The position numbers were made by a program, and so were the translations under genes. 64,000 bases of DNA. Source: Pseudomonadota bacterium. GTDB taxonomy: Bacteria > Pseudomonadota > Gammaproteobacteria > JAKAQQ01. Under the pieces are notes generated by a model. The model worked only from the letters and a program-made list of their open reading frames with translations. It did not search any database and was not told the origin of the DNA. The stretch is from the NCBI GenBank assembly GCA_021810635.1, contig JAJZIH010000002.1:1-64000 (forward strand). Reading direction: 5' to 3'. Shown one piece after another: positions 34,059-46,051 of the stretch. The first letter of the stretch is position 1; the number at the start of each line of letters is the position of its first letter.

Positions 34059-35137
34059 GGGCTGCTCCCGAGAGGCAGGAGAACCGAGAAAACGGTCCTA
34101 CCCGGCCGGCTTTGCCATTCGATGAGGCCCCCCTGTCGCTGGACGAGGTCCTGGGCGATCGCGAGTCCGAGCCCGGTGCCGCCCGGCCGACCGCTCACCA
34201 AGGGAAGAAACAGGCGTTCCCCGAGTTCCGGTGGTACTCCGGGGCCCTCATCCTCGACATCGAGACGGATGGCCAAGGGATGACGCCGTCCCTGGATCGT
34301 GTATTGACGCTCGATGCGGGTCCGGATCCGGATCGTCCCGGTATCCCGCATGGCTTCGCGTGCATTGCGGACCAGATTGAGGAGGGCCTGGACCAGAAGG
34401 TCGCGATCCAAAAACAGTTCGGGCAAACTGGGATCGTAATCCCGGATCAGGCGGAGGGACGACACCCGTTCCGTCTCGAGCATGTTGAGGACGTGCTCGG
34501 CGGGTTCGTGGATGTTGAAGGGCGAACACCGGGGTGGCGTGAGAGGGCCCAGGAGGGTCTCGACCAGTCCCCCGAGGCGGTCAACCTCTCTCAGGATGAT
34601 CCGGGTATAGTCGCGGAGCGACGGATCCTCAAGCTCCGCCTCGAGCAACTGGGCCGCGCCCCGGACCCCGCCCAAGGGGTTTCGGATCTCATGGGCCAAC
34701 TGGAGAAGAAGGGCTCGGCCAGCCTGGTAACGCTGGGTCAGCGCGTCCTCGCGACTGATCAGGAGATGGCGGTCCAAGGGATAAAGCTCGAGGATGAGTT
34801 CAGCCGGCGGGAGAGGGGAGGCGATACAATCGAGGGTGACCGTCCGGCCGCCCACCGCAAGCTCGAGCTCGCGGTAGGTCCGGATCTCTCCGGCGGCGAC
34901 TTGGCTGGACAAGAGCGGTATCAGGGGCGCAAAAGCGGCAACCGAGTCAACCAGTGGCCGGCCCACAGCGGATTGCGGCAATTCGAACAGGTCGGACGCC
35001 GAGGCGTTGGCATAGAGAAGGTCCAAGCCGGAATCGACCCGCATGATTGCTGTGGCAAGGCCGTCCAGGAGACTCGCCGCATCCGCCAATGATCGGTTCC
35101 GGGCCGGTACCGTATTCACTGCACCATTATAGTGCAT
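34055..35137 (-). CDS. ntrB: Nitrogen regulation histidine kinase NtrB
   Basis: A roughly 360-residue PII-controlled kinase/phosphatase of NtrC without membrane segments. An N-terminal PAS domain (SLLDGLATAIMRVDSGLDLL) is followed by the phosphorylated His in QLAHEIRNPLGGVRGAAQLL. The ATP-binding boxes come next: NLVRNAREAM, DVEDEGPGVPPEL and GGTGLGLAIAQDLV. The start is uncertain: ATG at 35137, a GTG at 35119 just downstream of the NtrC-type box, and a longer frame from 35221 are all open. The shortest form aligns best with the E. coli protein. Confidence 0.9.
   Translation of the reverse strand: MHYNGAVNTVPARNRSLADAASLLDGLATAIMRVDSGLDLLYANASASDLFELPQSAVGRPLVDSVAAFAPLIPLLSSQVAAGEIRTYRELELAVGGRTVTLDCIASPLPPAELILELYPLDRHLLISREDALTQRYQAGRALLLQLAHEIRNPLGGVRGAAQLLEAELEDPSLRDYTRIILREVDRLGGLVETLLGPLTPPRCSPFNIHEPAEHVLNMLETERVSSLRLIRDYDPSLPELFLDRDLLVQALLNLVRNAREAMRDTGTIRIRTRIERQYTIQGRRHPLAIRLDVEDEGPGVPPELGERLFLPLVSGRPGGTGLGLAIAQDLVQRQGGLIEWQSRPGRTVFSVLLPLGSSP
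35120..35136 (-). promoter_or_regulatory. NtrC-type binding site at the ntrB 5' end
   Basis: TGCACTATAATGGTGCA on the minus strand matches the NtrC consensus GCAC(C/T)-N5-GGTGC and is almost the same as the known glnA-upstream site of enteric bacteria. It lies at the ntrB start, where NtrC could repress or adjust ntrBC expression. Confidence 0.65.
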
Positions 35138-35221
35138 GATGCCCCCCAGGCCAAGAGCGTGGACACTTTTCCGAGCCGGCCATTCGGATAATTTTATTGA
35201 AACATCAAGTAGTTCAGCCAT

Positions 35222-35262
35222 ATCGAACGAGATCGCCCTCCCGTGACTGACCCTCGTTCGAT
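35222..35262. repeat. 10-base inverted repeat upstream of ntrB
   Basis: ATCGAACGAG and CTCGTTCGAT are exact complements separated by 21 bases. It may be an operator half-site pair or a stem in a transcript. No T-tract follows on either strand. The rest of the 35263-35492 gap shows only another GC-rich stem near 35298-35324. Confidence 0.5.
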
Positions 35263-35492
35263 GGGGTTCCTGGGCTTACGAGCCTGGTCTTCATTCCCTC
35301 CGAACGGCAAGCCGATCCGGAGGACGGGCGGGACAATCTCTTTTTTGCAAGCGCTCGATCCGAGCGGCACGGAGGGAGTCACCCGGCCGGACATCATGGG
35401 GGACTGCGGGGCTTGGCCGGCAGTTTTGCCGGAGGCGCGCCGGGTCTTTGGTCAGTCGCCAGAGCGACCCGCCTGCTGAACCCAGCCTTGAA

Positions 35493-36086
35493 TCAGTGAG
35501 GAATGGCCTTGATCGGACCCGCCGACCTGATGCTCGGGGCGGCTCCGAAAGGCGGCGGGGCAAGAATCGAGTGTTGATGGACGTAGAAAGTGACGGAGCG
35601 AGTTTCGAGAACTGCGCCCTGCGCCGAGACGATTTCGACGGTCAGGACATGCGTCCCACGCCAGACTTGGTGCAGGACCTGGCTTGTCGCCTGGGTCGCT
35701 CCCCCTTGCGGCTTTCCGTCCAGGAGATAACGCAGAGCATCACCGCCCTCAAGCGGGGGAGAAAGCGTGACGGACGCCGTCAGAATACCACCGATGTTGA
35801 AGAGCGACTGCCGGTTGGTTGGGCTCAGGATCGCCAGCCGATAAACGTTCCGCTTTGCGGCTGGACGCACAACGCCCTGCCGACCCATGATCCCCAGTCT
35901 TACGGGCTTGACAGAGAAGGTGGATAGCTCCCCGCCCAAGACCACGCGCTTCGCTCCTGGGTGCGGGACGTCAGAGTAATGCCGGACGCCGTTGTGTCCG
36001 ACCCAGGTATAGACGGGTTGAGCAAAGGCCAAGCCGACCAAGCCTAAACCAGCCCACAGACCGCCTAAGAGAAGAAGCCCCCTCAT
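35493..36086 (-). CDS. DUF4124-domain exported protein
   Basis: A 197-residue protein with a signal peptide (LLLLGGLWAGLGLVGLAFA). The short N-terminal DUF4124 motif follows at once: PVYTWVGHNGVRHYSDVPHP. The rest is a beta-rich segment (LAILSPTNRQSLFNIGG, then VTLSPPLEGGDALRYLLDG) resembling a small immunoglobulin-like domain. DUF4124 genes often lie between glnA and ntrB in gammaproteobacteria, as here. The function is unknown. The longer open frame upstream of 36086 is spurious. Confidence 0.85.
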   Translation of the reverse strand: MRGLLLLGGLWAGLGLVGLAFAQPVYTWVGHNGVRHYSDVPHPGAKRVVLGGELSTFSVKPVRLGIMGRQGVVRPAAKRNVYRLAILSPTNRQSLFNIGGILTASVTLSPPLEGGDALRYLLDGKPQGGATQATSQVLHQVWRGTHVLTVEIVSAQGAVLETRSVTFYVHQHSILAPPPFGAAPSIRSAGPIKAIPH

Positions 36087-36172
36087 AGCACCAGCATAGA
36101 CCGGTCTGACGGGCGGGACAAGTGGGGATGCCCTGGTCCGGGCCCCCGAAAGGGTGGTATTCTCGGAAAATC

Positions 36173-36985
36173 GTGAACACCCACGTGCCTGGATTCCGGT
36201 CATCGGCCAGCCTGATCCTTGCTGGTTCGTTGCTGTTCGGAATCGCCGGATGTGCTGCGATGCCAGAAGGGCAACCAGCCATTCACACTGACGCTGGGGG
36301 AAGGGTGGCACGCGGAGGGATGCCGGCCGGTCGTGTGTGGGTTCTGAGGGCCGGATGGCATACGGGATTGGTGCTTTCCAGAGCCGCAGTTGGGCGCACA
36401 CTAACCTCCCTGTTTCCGTTCTCCCCCACGCCCCGCTTCCTCGTGTTGGGATGGGGAAACCGGGACTACTACGTGGAGCCCCATCCGGGCATCTGGACTG
36501 CACTTTCCGCGTTGTTTCCGTCCCCGAGCGTCGTCCTCGTCCAAGCGTGCCGGTGCAGGCTCACCATGTGCCTGGGCCCCTCTCAGCAGCTCCGTCGGGT
36601 CATTGTCAGCCGGACTGGAATCGTGAAACTCCGTCGTTACCTGGAACTCACCCTCGAAAAAAACCACGCGGGCCGCCTGGAGCCCGTCGCCCAAGGCCCT
36701 TTCCCGAAGAGCGAGTTTTTTGCTTCGGGGCTTTCCTACGACGCTTTTCATACCTGCAACACGTGGACCGCGGAGGCGCTGCGGAAGGCGGGCCTGCCGA
36801 TGACCGTCACCGGCGTCCTCTTCGCCTTCCAGCTCTGGGAACAACTACCGAAACCCCCAAGCCAGCAACGCCGGCACCCAGCGCCGACACCCAGGCCCAA
36901 CCGATTACAGGGCATGGAAAACACCATTTTGGGGGTCACAACGAAGCAGTTCGCCGGCCTCAAGATCGAAATACCAGCCGTGTAG
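36173..36985 (+). CDS. DUF2459-family lipoprotein-like protein
   Basis: A protein of about 270 residues of the TIGR02117/DUF2459 type. A lipobox ends LLFGIAGC, so the mature protein is probably lipid-anchored. Family segments are VWVLRAGWHTGLVLSRAAVG, FLVLGWGNRDYYVEP and FHTCNTWTAEALRKAGLP; the conserved His and Cys suggest a cysteine-peptidase-like or transglutaminase-like fold, which I cannot confirm. The GTG start at 36173 gives a normal-length signal; 36122 is the longest frame. The C-terminal 27 residues overlap the convergent carbonic anhydrase gene by 81 bases and may be a read-through extension. Confidence 0.78.
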   Translation: MNTHVPGFRSSASLILAGSLLFGIAGCAAMPEGQPAIHTDAGGRVARGGMPAGRVWVLRAGWHTGLVLSRAAVGRTLTSLFPFSPTPRFLVLGWGNRDYYVEPHPGIWTALSALFPSPSVVLVQACRCRLTMCLGPSQQLRRVIVSRTGIVKLRRYLELTLEKNHAGRLEPVAQGPFPKSEFFASGLSYDAFHTCNTWTAEALRKAGLPMTVTGVLFAFQLWEQLPKPPSQQRRHPAPTPRPNRLQGMENTILGVTTKQFAGLKIEIPAV

Positions 36986-37525
36986 GGTCAGCATTTTCCG
37001 CTCGACCCGCTCCCGGATCCAGGGGAAAGTCATCAGATTGTCGAGAGACAGCCGGATCGCTTCCTGTTCGCAGGCACGCCGAAAGGGGCGTCCGTCGGCG
37101 GCTTTTCGGGCGTGACTGAGTGCCGGGGCCGCCATCTGCATCCAGCCCGAGATAAAGGAGCCCGGTCGTTCCACGCCTTCGGCCAGTGCCCGGATGCCTC
37201 CGCACTGGGCGTGTCCGAGAACGATCAACTCGGGAATTCCAAGATCGCAGATGCCGAACTCGAGAGCGGCACTCGTGCCATGGTAAAGCCCGCCGGATTC
37301 GCAGGGTGGCACCAGGTTGGCCACATTGCGGATTACGAAAAGGTCTCCTGGCCGGCTATCGGTGAGAATGGCGGGATCGACGCGGGAATCGCAGCAGCCG
37401 ACGACCAAAGCCAGGGGAGATTGTCCGGCCTGTGCAAGCCCTTCGTAGAGAGTGTGGTCGGCGACGAAGTAGCGGTCGTGGAAGCGATGGTAGCCAGCGA
37501 CGAGGTCAGCCAGGCCTGTGGCCAT
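36905..37525 (-). CDS. Beta-class carbonic anhydrase
   Basis: A 206-residue zinc enzyme that interconverts CO2 and bicarbonate. Zinc ligands are in VVGCCDSRVDP (Cys, with the Asp-Arg dyad) and VLGHAQCGGIRAL (His and Cys). The start at 37525 fits the family N-terminus (LVAGYHRFHDRYF); 37555 is the longest alternative. It lies between glnA (upstream, same strand, about 80 bases) and the DUF2459 gene, which overlaps its 3' end from the other strand. Confidence 0.93.
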   Translation of the reverse strand: MATGLADLVAGYHRFHDRYFVADHTLYEGLAQAGQSPLALVVGCCDSRVDPAILTDSRPGDLFVIRNVANLVPPCESGGLYHGTSAALEFGICDLGIPELIVLGHAQCGGIRALAEGVERPGSFISGWMQMAAPALSHARKAADGRPFRRACEQEAIRLSLDNLMTFPWIRERVERKMLTLHGWYFDLEAGELLRCDPQNGVFHAL

Positions 37526-37608
37526 GAAATGGGTCCTGCGGTTCAAGGACCCCATCCTAGCGGAACGGCCGCCCGCCTTCCAGCCGTCCCGAAACCGCGG
37601 TCCTCGAA

Positions 37609-39018
37609 TCAGAGGGAATAGTAGAGTTCGAACTCGACCGGATGGACGCGCATGCGTACGTCGGCCAGCTCCTGTTCCTTGATCCGGATATAGGCGTCGA
37701 GAAGATCGTCCGTGAAGACCCCTCCCGTGGTGAGAAAGCTCCGGTCAGCGGACAAGGCCTCAAGTGCGGACTCGAGCGAGTAGGCCACCTGGGGAATCTG
37801 CCGGTCCTCCTCGGGGGCCAGTTCATACAAATCGACATCCCAAGGTTCGCCGGGACTCATTTTTTTCTGGATACCGTCGATGCCGGCCATGAGCAGAGCC
37901 GAAAAGGCCAAGTAGGGGTTGGCCGTGCTGTCCGGGAAGCGGATCTCGATCCGGCGGCCTTTGGGAGTGTGAGTGAACGGAACACGGATCGCTGCGGACC
38001 GGTTGCGGGCCGAGTACGCCAGTTTGACCGGGGCTTCGAAACCGGGTACGAGCCGGCGGTAGCTGTTCGTCGAGGGATTGGTCAACGCATTCAAGGCCCG
38101 GGCGTGGTGGACCACGCCGCCGATGAAAAAGAGGGCCAGATCGGACAGTCCACCGTACCCCTTGCCGGCGAACAGGTTTTCCGTGCCCTTGACGAGTGAG
38201 GTATGGACATGCATGCCACTGCCGTTGTCGCCGACCAGGGGTTTCGGCATGAAAGTTGCGGTTTTTTGGTGGCGCGCGGCCACGTTGTGTACGACGTACT
38301 TGAAAAGCTGGACCTCGTCGGCCTTGCGGACCAGAGAGTCGAAGCCGACCCCGATTTCGCACTGCCCTGCAGTCGCCACTTCGTGGTGGTGTACCTCGAC
38401 CCGGAGGCCGAGTTCCGTGAGCGTGGTGCAGATTTCGGAGCGGAGATCCTGCAGGGAATCGACCGGTGGCACCGGAAAGTACCCTCCTTTGACCACCGGG
38501 CGGTGGCCCGGGTTGCCGCCCTCCCGCCGGGTTCCCGAGTTCCAGGCTCCCTCCCAGGAATCGATTTCATAGAACGCGCCGTTCAGACGGTGGTCCCAAC
38601 GGACACTGTCAAAAATGAAAAACTCGTTTTCCGGACCGACCATGAGCGTATCCGCGATACCGGTAGCACGCAGAAAGTCCTGCGCGCGCTTTGCGAGCGA
38701 ACGGGGATCGCGTACGTAGGGTTTTCGGGTTACCGGATCGTAGACATCCGCGCGCAGGAGCGCGGTGCGTTCGCTGCGGAACGGATCAAGGATGAGGCTA
38801 TCTGGTTCCGGCATGAGGATCATGTCGGAATCCTGGATCCCCCTCCAGCCGACAATTGAGGAACCGTCGAACATTTTCCCTTCCTCAAAAAGCGATTCAC
38901 TGACGGCGGTGATCGGCAACGTGACGTGCTGTTCTTTTCCGCGTGTGTCGGTAAAACGGAGGTCGACGTAACGCACCTGCTCTCGAGCCAGCCAATCCAG
39001 GACTTCGTAGGATTGCAT
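37609..39018 (-). CDS. glnA: Glutamine synthetase type I
   Basis: A 469-residue enzyme that makes glutamine from glutamate, ammonia and ATP; it forms a dodecamer. Visible segments are the Asp-50-type loop [17 protein letters not shown], the ATP region [28 protein letters not shown] and the glutamate loop [19 protein letters not shown]. The adenylylation Tyr is present in [10 protein letters not shown], so activity is probably controlled by GlnE and PII. An AAAGGAGG ribosome site lies at 39023-39032. Transcription is probably sigma54- and NtrC-dependent. Confidence 0.97.
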   Translation of the reverse strand: MQSYEVLDWLAREQVRYVDLRFTDTRGKEQHVTLPITAVSESLFEEGKMFDGSSIVGWRGIQDSDMILMPEPDSLILDPFRSERTALLRADVYDPVTRKPYVRDPRSLAKRAQDFLRATGIADTLMVGPENEFFIFDSVRWDHRLNGAFYEIDSWEGAWNSGTRREGGNPGHRPVVKGGYFPVPPVDSLQDLRSEICTTLTELGLRVEVHHHEVATAGQCEIGVGFDSLVRKADEVQLFKYVVHNVAARHQKTATFMPKPLVGDNGSGMHVHTSLVKGTENLFAGKGYGGLSDLALFFIGGVVHHARALNALTNPSTNSYRRLVPGFEAPVKLAYSARNRSAAIRVPFTHTPKGRRIEIRFPDSTANPYLAFSALLMAGIDGIQKKMSPGEPWDVDLYELAPEEDRQIPQVAYSLESALEALSADRSFLTTGGVFTDDLLDAYIRIKEQELADVRMRVHPVEFELYYSL

Positions 39019-39059
39019 GCAAGACCTCCTTTAGGATCATGGGGTGACAACCCACTTGC

Positions 39060-39075
39060 TGCAGGTTTTGTGCCA
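39060..39075 (-). promoter_or_regulatory. Sigma54 promoter of glnA
   Basis: On the minus strand: TGGCAC-AAAAC-CTGCA, with the invariant GG and GC ten bases apart, as in the -24/-12 consensus. The expected transcription start is near 39048, about 30 bases before the glnA ATG. Confidence 0.8.
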
Positions 39076-39138
39076 GGCCGCTTGGCACGAACTCACCAGC
39101 TTTCAGCAGCAAGATTCATGGCCTGTTCCGACTGGTTC

Positions 39139-39153
39139 GCACCGGATCGGTGC
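39139..39153 (-). promoter_or_regulatory. NtrC-type enhancer site upstream of glnA
   Basis: GCACC-GGATC-GGTGC is an exact NtrC core palindrome, centred about 98 bases upstream of the predicted glnA start. This is the normal enhancer distance. It also lies in the leader or promoter of the divergent glyQ. Confidence 0.7.
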
Positions 39154-39209
39154 AGGAGTGGCCGGACTGGACAGGGTATACTTTGCACCGCCTGCCTTCG
39201 GACCCGTGC

Positions 39210-40070
39210 ATGCCCGATTTCCAAAACATGGTTTTTACCCTCAATCAATTCTGGACCGGTGAGGGTTGTCTTTGGCTTCCCCCGCTCGACCTGCCGATGG
39301 GGGCGGCGACCTTCCATCCGGCCACCTTCCTCAGGGCACTCGACCCGAACCCTTGGTCCGCCGCTTTCCTCCAGCCCTGCCGGCGTCCGCAGGACGGCCG
39401 GTATGGCGAAAATCCCAACCGGGGTCAGCATTACTTCCAGTACCAGGTGGTCCAGAAACCTGTCCCCGACCGCTTCCAGGAGCAGTTTCTGTCCTCCCTG
39501 GAAGCCGTCGGCGTCGACCGACATGTGGACGAGATCCGCTTCGTCGAGGACAATTGGGAGTCTCCCACACTCGGTGCCTGGGGCCTCGGCTGGGAAGTCT
39601 GGCTGAACGGCATGGAAGTGGCCCAGTTCACCTATTTCCAGCAGGTGGGAGGCTTCGCCTGTGAGCCCGTGATGGGAGAAATTACCTACGGGCTCGAACG
39701 TCTCCTGATGACGCTTGCCCAGTCGGACGAGATGTATGGACTTCCCTGGGGAGAGGGGGCGGGGAAGCGGATTTTCCATTATGGCGATCTCTTCCTGGAC
39801 GATGAGATCGAGATGTCCCATTACAACTTCGAACAGGCCGATCCATCCGAACTCGCCCAACGTTTCCAGAAGATCGAAGTCGAGGCGAATCAACTGCTCG
39901 CGGCCGGGCTGCCCCGACCGGCCTATGAGTGCGTCATCGAAGCCTCCCATCTGTTCAATCTGCTGGACGCCCGCCATGCCGTCTCCGTAGGAGAACGTCA
40001 GCGCTATGTGCTGAGAATCCGAAAGCTGGCCCAAGCGGTCGCACAAGATTACCGAACCCGGGCCGGATGA
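39210..40070 (+). CDS. glyQ: Glycine--tRNA ligase subunit alpha
   Basis: A 286-residue class II synthetase subunit of the bacterial alpha2beta2 type. Signatures are [60 protein letters not shown] and ERLLMTLAQ. The start at 39210 (MPDFQNMVF) is preferred to the longer frame because it matches the family N-terminus. A TATACT near 39177 may be its -10 box. It overlaps glyS by four bases. Confidence 0.96.
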   Translation: MPDFQNMVFTLNQFWTGEGCLWLPPLDLPMGAATFHPATFLRALDPNPWSAAFLQPCRRPQDGRYGENPNRGQHYFQYQVVQKPVPDRFQEQFLSSLEAVGVDRHVDEIRFVEDNWESPTLGAWGLGWEVWLNGMEVAQFTYFQQVGGFACEPVMGEITYGLERLLMTLAQSDEMYGLPWGEGAGKRIFHYGDLFLDDEIEMSHYNFEQADPSELAQRFQKIEVEANQLLAAGLPRPAYECVIEASHLFNLLDARHAVSVGERQRYVLRIRKLAQAVAQDYRTRAG

Positions 40071-42208
40071 ACGGACACCCGATTTCCTCAGCGGACCTCT
40101 TGGTCGAAGTGGGAACCCTGGAGTTGCCGGCCCGTCTCGCCTCGGGCCTGTCCCGGGAGTTCGCCTTCCGGCTGCTCTCCGCCCTCAGGGAGGATTCCTG
40201 GGTCGAGCCGGAGACCCGAGCCGAGGCCTGGTATACACCGCGCCGTCTCGCGGTCCGTATCCTCCGGGTGCGCCGGATCCGTCTAGGACAGACGGTGGTT
40301 CATCGGGGACCCAGCCTCGACCGGGCCTTCGACGCGAAGGGCCGACCCACTGCCGCCGCCCTCGGCTTTGCCGCAAAGCAGGGGGTTGAATGGGAGACCC
40401 TCGGTCGCGAGGAGGGCCATCTGGTTTTCCGTTTCGCAAGACCGGATACCGGCCTCGACGAGGTTCTGGCTCCGATGATCGAACGGATTCTCACCCAGCT
40501 TCCATGCGATCGCGAGATGCGGTGGAGTTCCAACATTCCACCCTTTGTCCGCCCGATCCGCACCATCCTCCTCCTGCATGGTGACCATCCGGTGCCTGGC
40601 CGGGTCTACGGGGTCGAGGCCGCCCCCCAAACCCTGGGGCACCCGGTTCATCATCCGGAGCCCTTGTCGGTCGAACGGAGTGAGGACTACGAGCGCGTGC
40701 TCGCATCCGGACGCGTTCTTCTCCAAAGCCCAGGTGATCCCGGCCTTCGCGACCGGATCTGGGAACTCGTTGAGACGGCTGCGCATGATTGGCACGCCGA
40801 CTGGCTTCCGGTTCGCGACGAAAAAACCCTGGCTGAAGTCGCCGACATGGTGGAATGGCCCTGCGCCCTGGCCGGATCGTTTCCGGAGCATTTCCTGGCA
40901 CTCCCCGAAGCAGTTCTCGCAGCGGTGCTGCTCGGCCAGCAGCGGGTCTTCCCCTTGCGGGATGCCGCCGGGCACTGGAAGCCGGGCTTCGTCGCGGTCG
41001 TCAACCTCGAAAGTCAAAACCGGGAGCGGGTCCGCCGTGGCGAGGAGCGGGTAGTCTGCCCACGGCTCGCGGATGCCCACTTCTTCTACCAGGAAGATCT
41101 CAAACTGGCTCCGGCCGAGCGCCTGCCCGCGCTCGGAGAAATCGTTTTTGCAAGAAAGCTGGGAAATCTGGGGCAGCGCCGCGAGCGACTCATGGACTGG
41201 ATGTCTCGCTGGGCAGAAGCCCTCGGGGTCGATGCCGCTTTGGCCCGCGAGGCCGGATCTCTGGTTCTGGCGGATCTCACCTCCCGCCTGGTCGGCGAGT
41301 TCCCAGAGCTGGCCGGCATTGCCGGTGCAATCTATGCCGGAGTGCACGGTGCCCCCCCGACCCTCTGCCAGGCCCTCGCCGAGGCCTACCTCCCGGGGAA
41401 TGCCGACAATCTCCGGCCCCAGACCACACTGGGCCGGGCCCTGTCCATGGCGCTCCGCATCGACCTTTTGGCCGGATATTTTCTGATCGGGGAAAAGCCG
41501 ACTGGGCAACGCGATCCCTACGCTCTCAGGCGGGCTGCCTTGGGCCTTGTCCGTCTCCTGGACCCCGTGAAAGACCCGTCCGGAAGCACGCAGGGCATGC
41601 TTCCCACCCTGCTCAATCCCCCGCTCACCGACCTTTTCCAGTCAGCCCTTGAAGCTTACCCGGACGCACTGGGAACCCGGGATGCTCAGGAACTCTCAGC
41701 CTTCACCCTTGAACGCTTCAGAGGGCTCTACCTTGACGGTGGAGGCCGGGCCGACCACTTCGAGGCGGTCCTCGCGACCCAGCCGTCCACCATCGCCATG
41801 ACCCGGCTCCGGCTCAATGCACTGGATGGGTTCCAAGGCCGGTCCGAACTGGCCACCCTCATCCAGATCGGCAAGCGGGTTACCCATCTCCTCAAGCACC
41901 GCAACGAACCAGAAACTGACGGCGGGCGCGAGTCAGCCCAGTCCGGAAATTCCGTCGAAACCGTTCTCGCAACGCTGGTCAGCACCCTCGAACCTTCGGT
42001 CACCCAGGCGGCATCCGCTCACCGGTATGACGAAATCCTTCGTCTCCTCTGTACCCTTGAGGATCCCCTGTCCCGGTTTTTCGATCAAGTACTCGTTCTC
42101 TCGCCCGATCCGGCTCTCAAGGCCCGGCGTCTCGCTCTCCTCGAACGCATCAACCTTCTTTTGACCTCTGTGGCCGATTTGAGCCGCCTTCAGACCCCGA
42201 CTCCGTGA
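40067..42208 (+). CDS. glyS: Glycine--tRNA ligase subunit beta
   Basis: A 713-residue tRNA-binding subunit (E. coli 689). N-terminal [14 protein letters not shown] and the body segments [35 protein letters not shown] and [15 protein letters not shown] are typical, with the HD-like region and the DALR-type C-terminus. It is joined to glyQ by an ATGA and to gmhB by a GTGA overlap. Confidence 0.96.
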   Translation: MNGHPISSADLLVEVGTLELPARLASGLSREFAFRLLSALREDSWVEPETRAEAWYTPRRLAVRILRVRRIRLGQTVVHRGPSLDRAFDAKGRPTAAALGFAAKQGVEWETLGREEGHLVFRFARPDTGLDEVLAPMIERILTQLPCDREMRWSSNIPPFVRPIRTILLLHGDHPVPGRVYGVEAAPQTLGHPVHHPEPLSVERSEDYERVLASGRVLLQSPGDPGLRDRIWELVETAAHDWHADWLPVRDEKTLAEVADMVEWPCALAGSFPEHFLALPEAVLAAVLLGQQRVFPLRDAAGHWKPGFVAVVNLESQNRERVRRGEERVVCPRLADAHFFYQEDLKLAPAERLPALGEIVFARKLGNLGQRRERLMDWMSRWAEALGVDAALAREAGSLVLADLTSRLVGEFPELAGIAGAIYAGVHGAPPTLCQALAEAYLPGNADNLRPQTTLGRALSMALRIDLLAGYFLIGEKPTGQRDPYALRRAALGLVRLLDPVKDPSGSTQGMLPTLLNPPLTDLFQSALEAYPDALGTRDAQELSAFTLERFRGLYLDGGGRADHFEAVLATQPSTIAMTRLRLNALDGFQGRSELATLIQIGKRVTHLLKHRNEPETDGGRESAQSGNSVETVLATLVSTLEPSVTQAASAHRYDEILRLLCTLEDPLSRFFDQVLVLSPDPALKARRLALLERINLLLTSVADLSRLQTPTP

Positions 42209-42816
42209 CGGTCAATCTTGCTTCCATGTCCCAAGGGCCAACCCGCTGGATCATTCTCGATCGGGATGGGGTCATCAACATCGACTCCCCGGACCATATC
42301 CTGAGCCCGGATGCCTGGAAACCGATCCCCGGCAGCCTCGGGGCGATTGCCGAGCTGACTCAGCGCGGCTACGGGATCATCGTCATCACCAACCAATCCG
42401 CCATTGGCCGTGGGCTCATGACCGGCCACGACCTCGCCGCCATCCACGAGCGCATGCATGAATGGATCGAAAGGGCGGGTGGCCGCCTCGAGGCCGTTTA
42501 TCATTGTCCGCACGCTCCCTGGGAGAATTGCGCCTGCCGCAAGCCGAACACCGCTCTCTTCCACCAGTTTTCAAAACAGTTCGCGGTTCCCCTGGCCCGA
42601 CTTCCCGCGGTCGGGGACGCCCGTCGTGACCTCGAGGCCGCCATCGCGGTCGGAGCCCAGCCGGTTCTCGTCCTGACCGGACAAGGGCGACGGACGAAGA
42701 TGGATCTTGAACGCCATCCTCTCTCCCATCCGGTAGAAATCCACGCCGATCTGGCTGCCTTCGTCCGGGTTCTCCTTGGAAACGCCATGCGGACCGGGCC
42801 GCTCCCGGAATCCTGA
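42205..42816 (+). CDS. gmhB: D-glycero-beta-D-manno-heptose-1,7-bisphosphate 7-phosphatase
   Basis: A 203-residue HAD-family phosphatase for the ADP-heptose branch of lipopolysaccharide core synthesis. The catalytic Asp pair is in IILDRDGVINIDS. A zinc-binding loop reads CPHAPWENCACRKP, motif II is ITNQSAIGRG, and motif IV is VGDARRDLEAA. The GTG at 42205 overlaps glyS; ATG 42226 is an alternative. The order glyQ-glyS-gmhB-plsC-gyrB is the one known from Pseudomonas. Confidence 0.92.
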   Translation: MTVNLASMSQGPTRWIILDRDGVINIDSPDHILSPDAWKPIPGSLGAIAELTQRGYGIIVITNQSAIGRGLMTGHDLAAIHERMHEWIERAGGRLEAVYHCPHAPWENCACRKPNTALFHQFSKQFAVPLARLPAVGDARRDLEAAIAVGAQPVLVLTGQGRRTKMDLERHPLSHPVEIHADLAAFVRVLLGNAMRTGPLPES

Positions 42817-42826
42817 CAAAGGCCAG

Positions 42827-43549
42827 ATGCGCGTCTCCCTGTTTGCCCGTTCGCTCCTATTCACCCTGCTCATGGGGATCAGCATAACCTTCTTCGCATT
42901 CCTCATGGCGTTGACGCTGGGTCTGCCTCTCTTCGAGCGGATCCGTTTCTCCCTGGGCCGTGCCTGCTCCTCCTTCGAACTCAAGGCTCTGGCATGGCTG
43001 TGCGGACTGGACTACCGGATCGAGGGGCTTGCCCACCTGCCGAAATCCGGAGGGATCCTGTATTGGCGTCACGAATCCACCTGGGAGACCTTTCTTTCCT
43101 TTCTTCTGCCCACGCAACCCACTTGGGTACTCAAGCGGGAATTGCTCTGGATCCCGATCGTCGGCTGGGCCATCGCCAGCCTGAAACCCATCGCTATCAA
43201 CCGGAGGGCCGGGCACCGTGCCGTGGTCCAGGTTCTGCGCCAGGGATGTACCCAGCTTGAGCGGGGCCGCACGCTCAACTTCTTTCCCGAAGGGACTCGG
43301 CTGGCACCGGCTGAACGTCGCCGCTACGGAGTGAGTGGTGCACTTCTGGCACGCGCGAGTGGGCAACCCGTGATTCCGATTGCCCATAACGCAGGCGACT
43401 TCTGGTCGAGAAGGAGCCTGCTCAAGCACCCCGGCACCATCCACGTCCATATCGGCCCCCCGATCGATGCACACAACCTGTCCCCGGATGAACTCAACCG
43501 ACAGGTGGGTGAATGGATGGAAGGTGAGCTTGCGCGGATTCGCTCCTGA
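42827..43549 (+). CDS. plsC: 1-acyl-sn-glycerol-3-phosphate acyltransferase
   Basis: A 240-residue membrane-bound acyltransferase that makes phosphatidic acid. An N-terminal hydrophobic region (LFTLLMGISITFFAFLMALT) precedes the catalytic block RHESTWETF, an HX4E variant of the usual HX4D that occurs in this gammaproteobacterial group. The substrate motif FFPEGTRLAP follows, and then VIPIAHNAG. It is the last gene of glyQ-glyS-gmhB-plsC and converges on gyrB across 65 bases. Confidence 0.92.
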   Translation: MRVSLFARSLLFTLLMGISITFFAFLMALTLGLPLFERIRFSLGRACSSFELKALAWLCGLDYRIEGLAHLPKSGGILYWRHESTWETFLSFLLPTQPTWVLKRELLWIPIVGWAIASLKPIAINRRAGHRAVVQVLRQGCTQLERGRTLNFFPEGTRLAPAERRRYGVSGALLARASGQPVIPIAHNAGDFWSRRSLLKHPGTIHVHIGPPIDAHNLSPDELNRQVGEWMEGELARIRS

Positions 43550-43614
43550 AAACCAACCCCTCCCGGAGGATGATCACTCAGGTGCCGTGACGGAAGCGGG
43601 GCACCCCCGTCCGG

Positions 43615-46032
<2,418 letters not shown>

Positions 46033-46051
46033 CTATCTTAATCGTTGAATT

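Noticed and set aside
39060-39088. GTGCCA-N7-TGGCAC palindrome overlapping the glnA -24 box as a second NtrC site
   Set aside because: Spacing and half-sites differ from the NtrC core; one half is simply the sigma54 -24 element.
43550-43614. Terminator between convergent plsC and gyrB
   Set aside because: A GGTGCC/GGCACC stem is possible but no T-tract follows on either strand.
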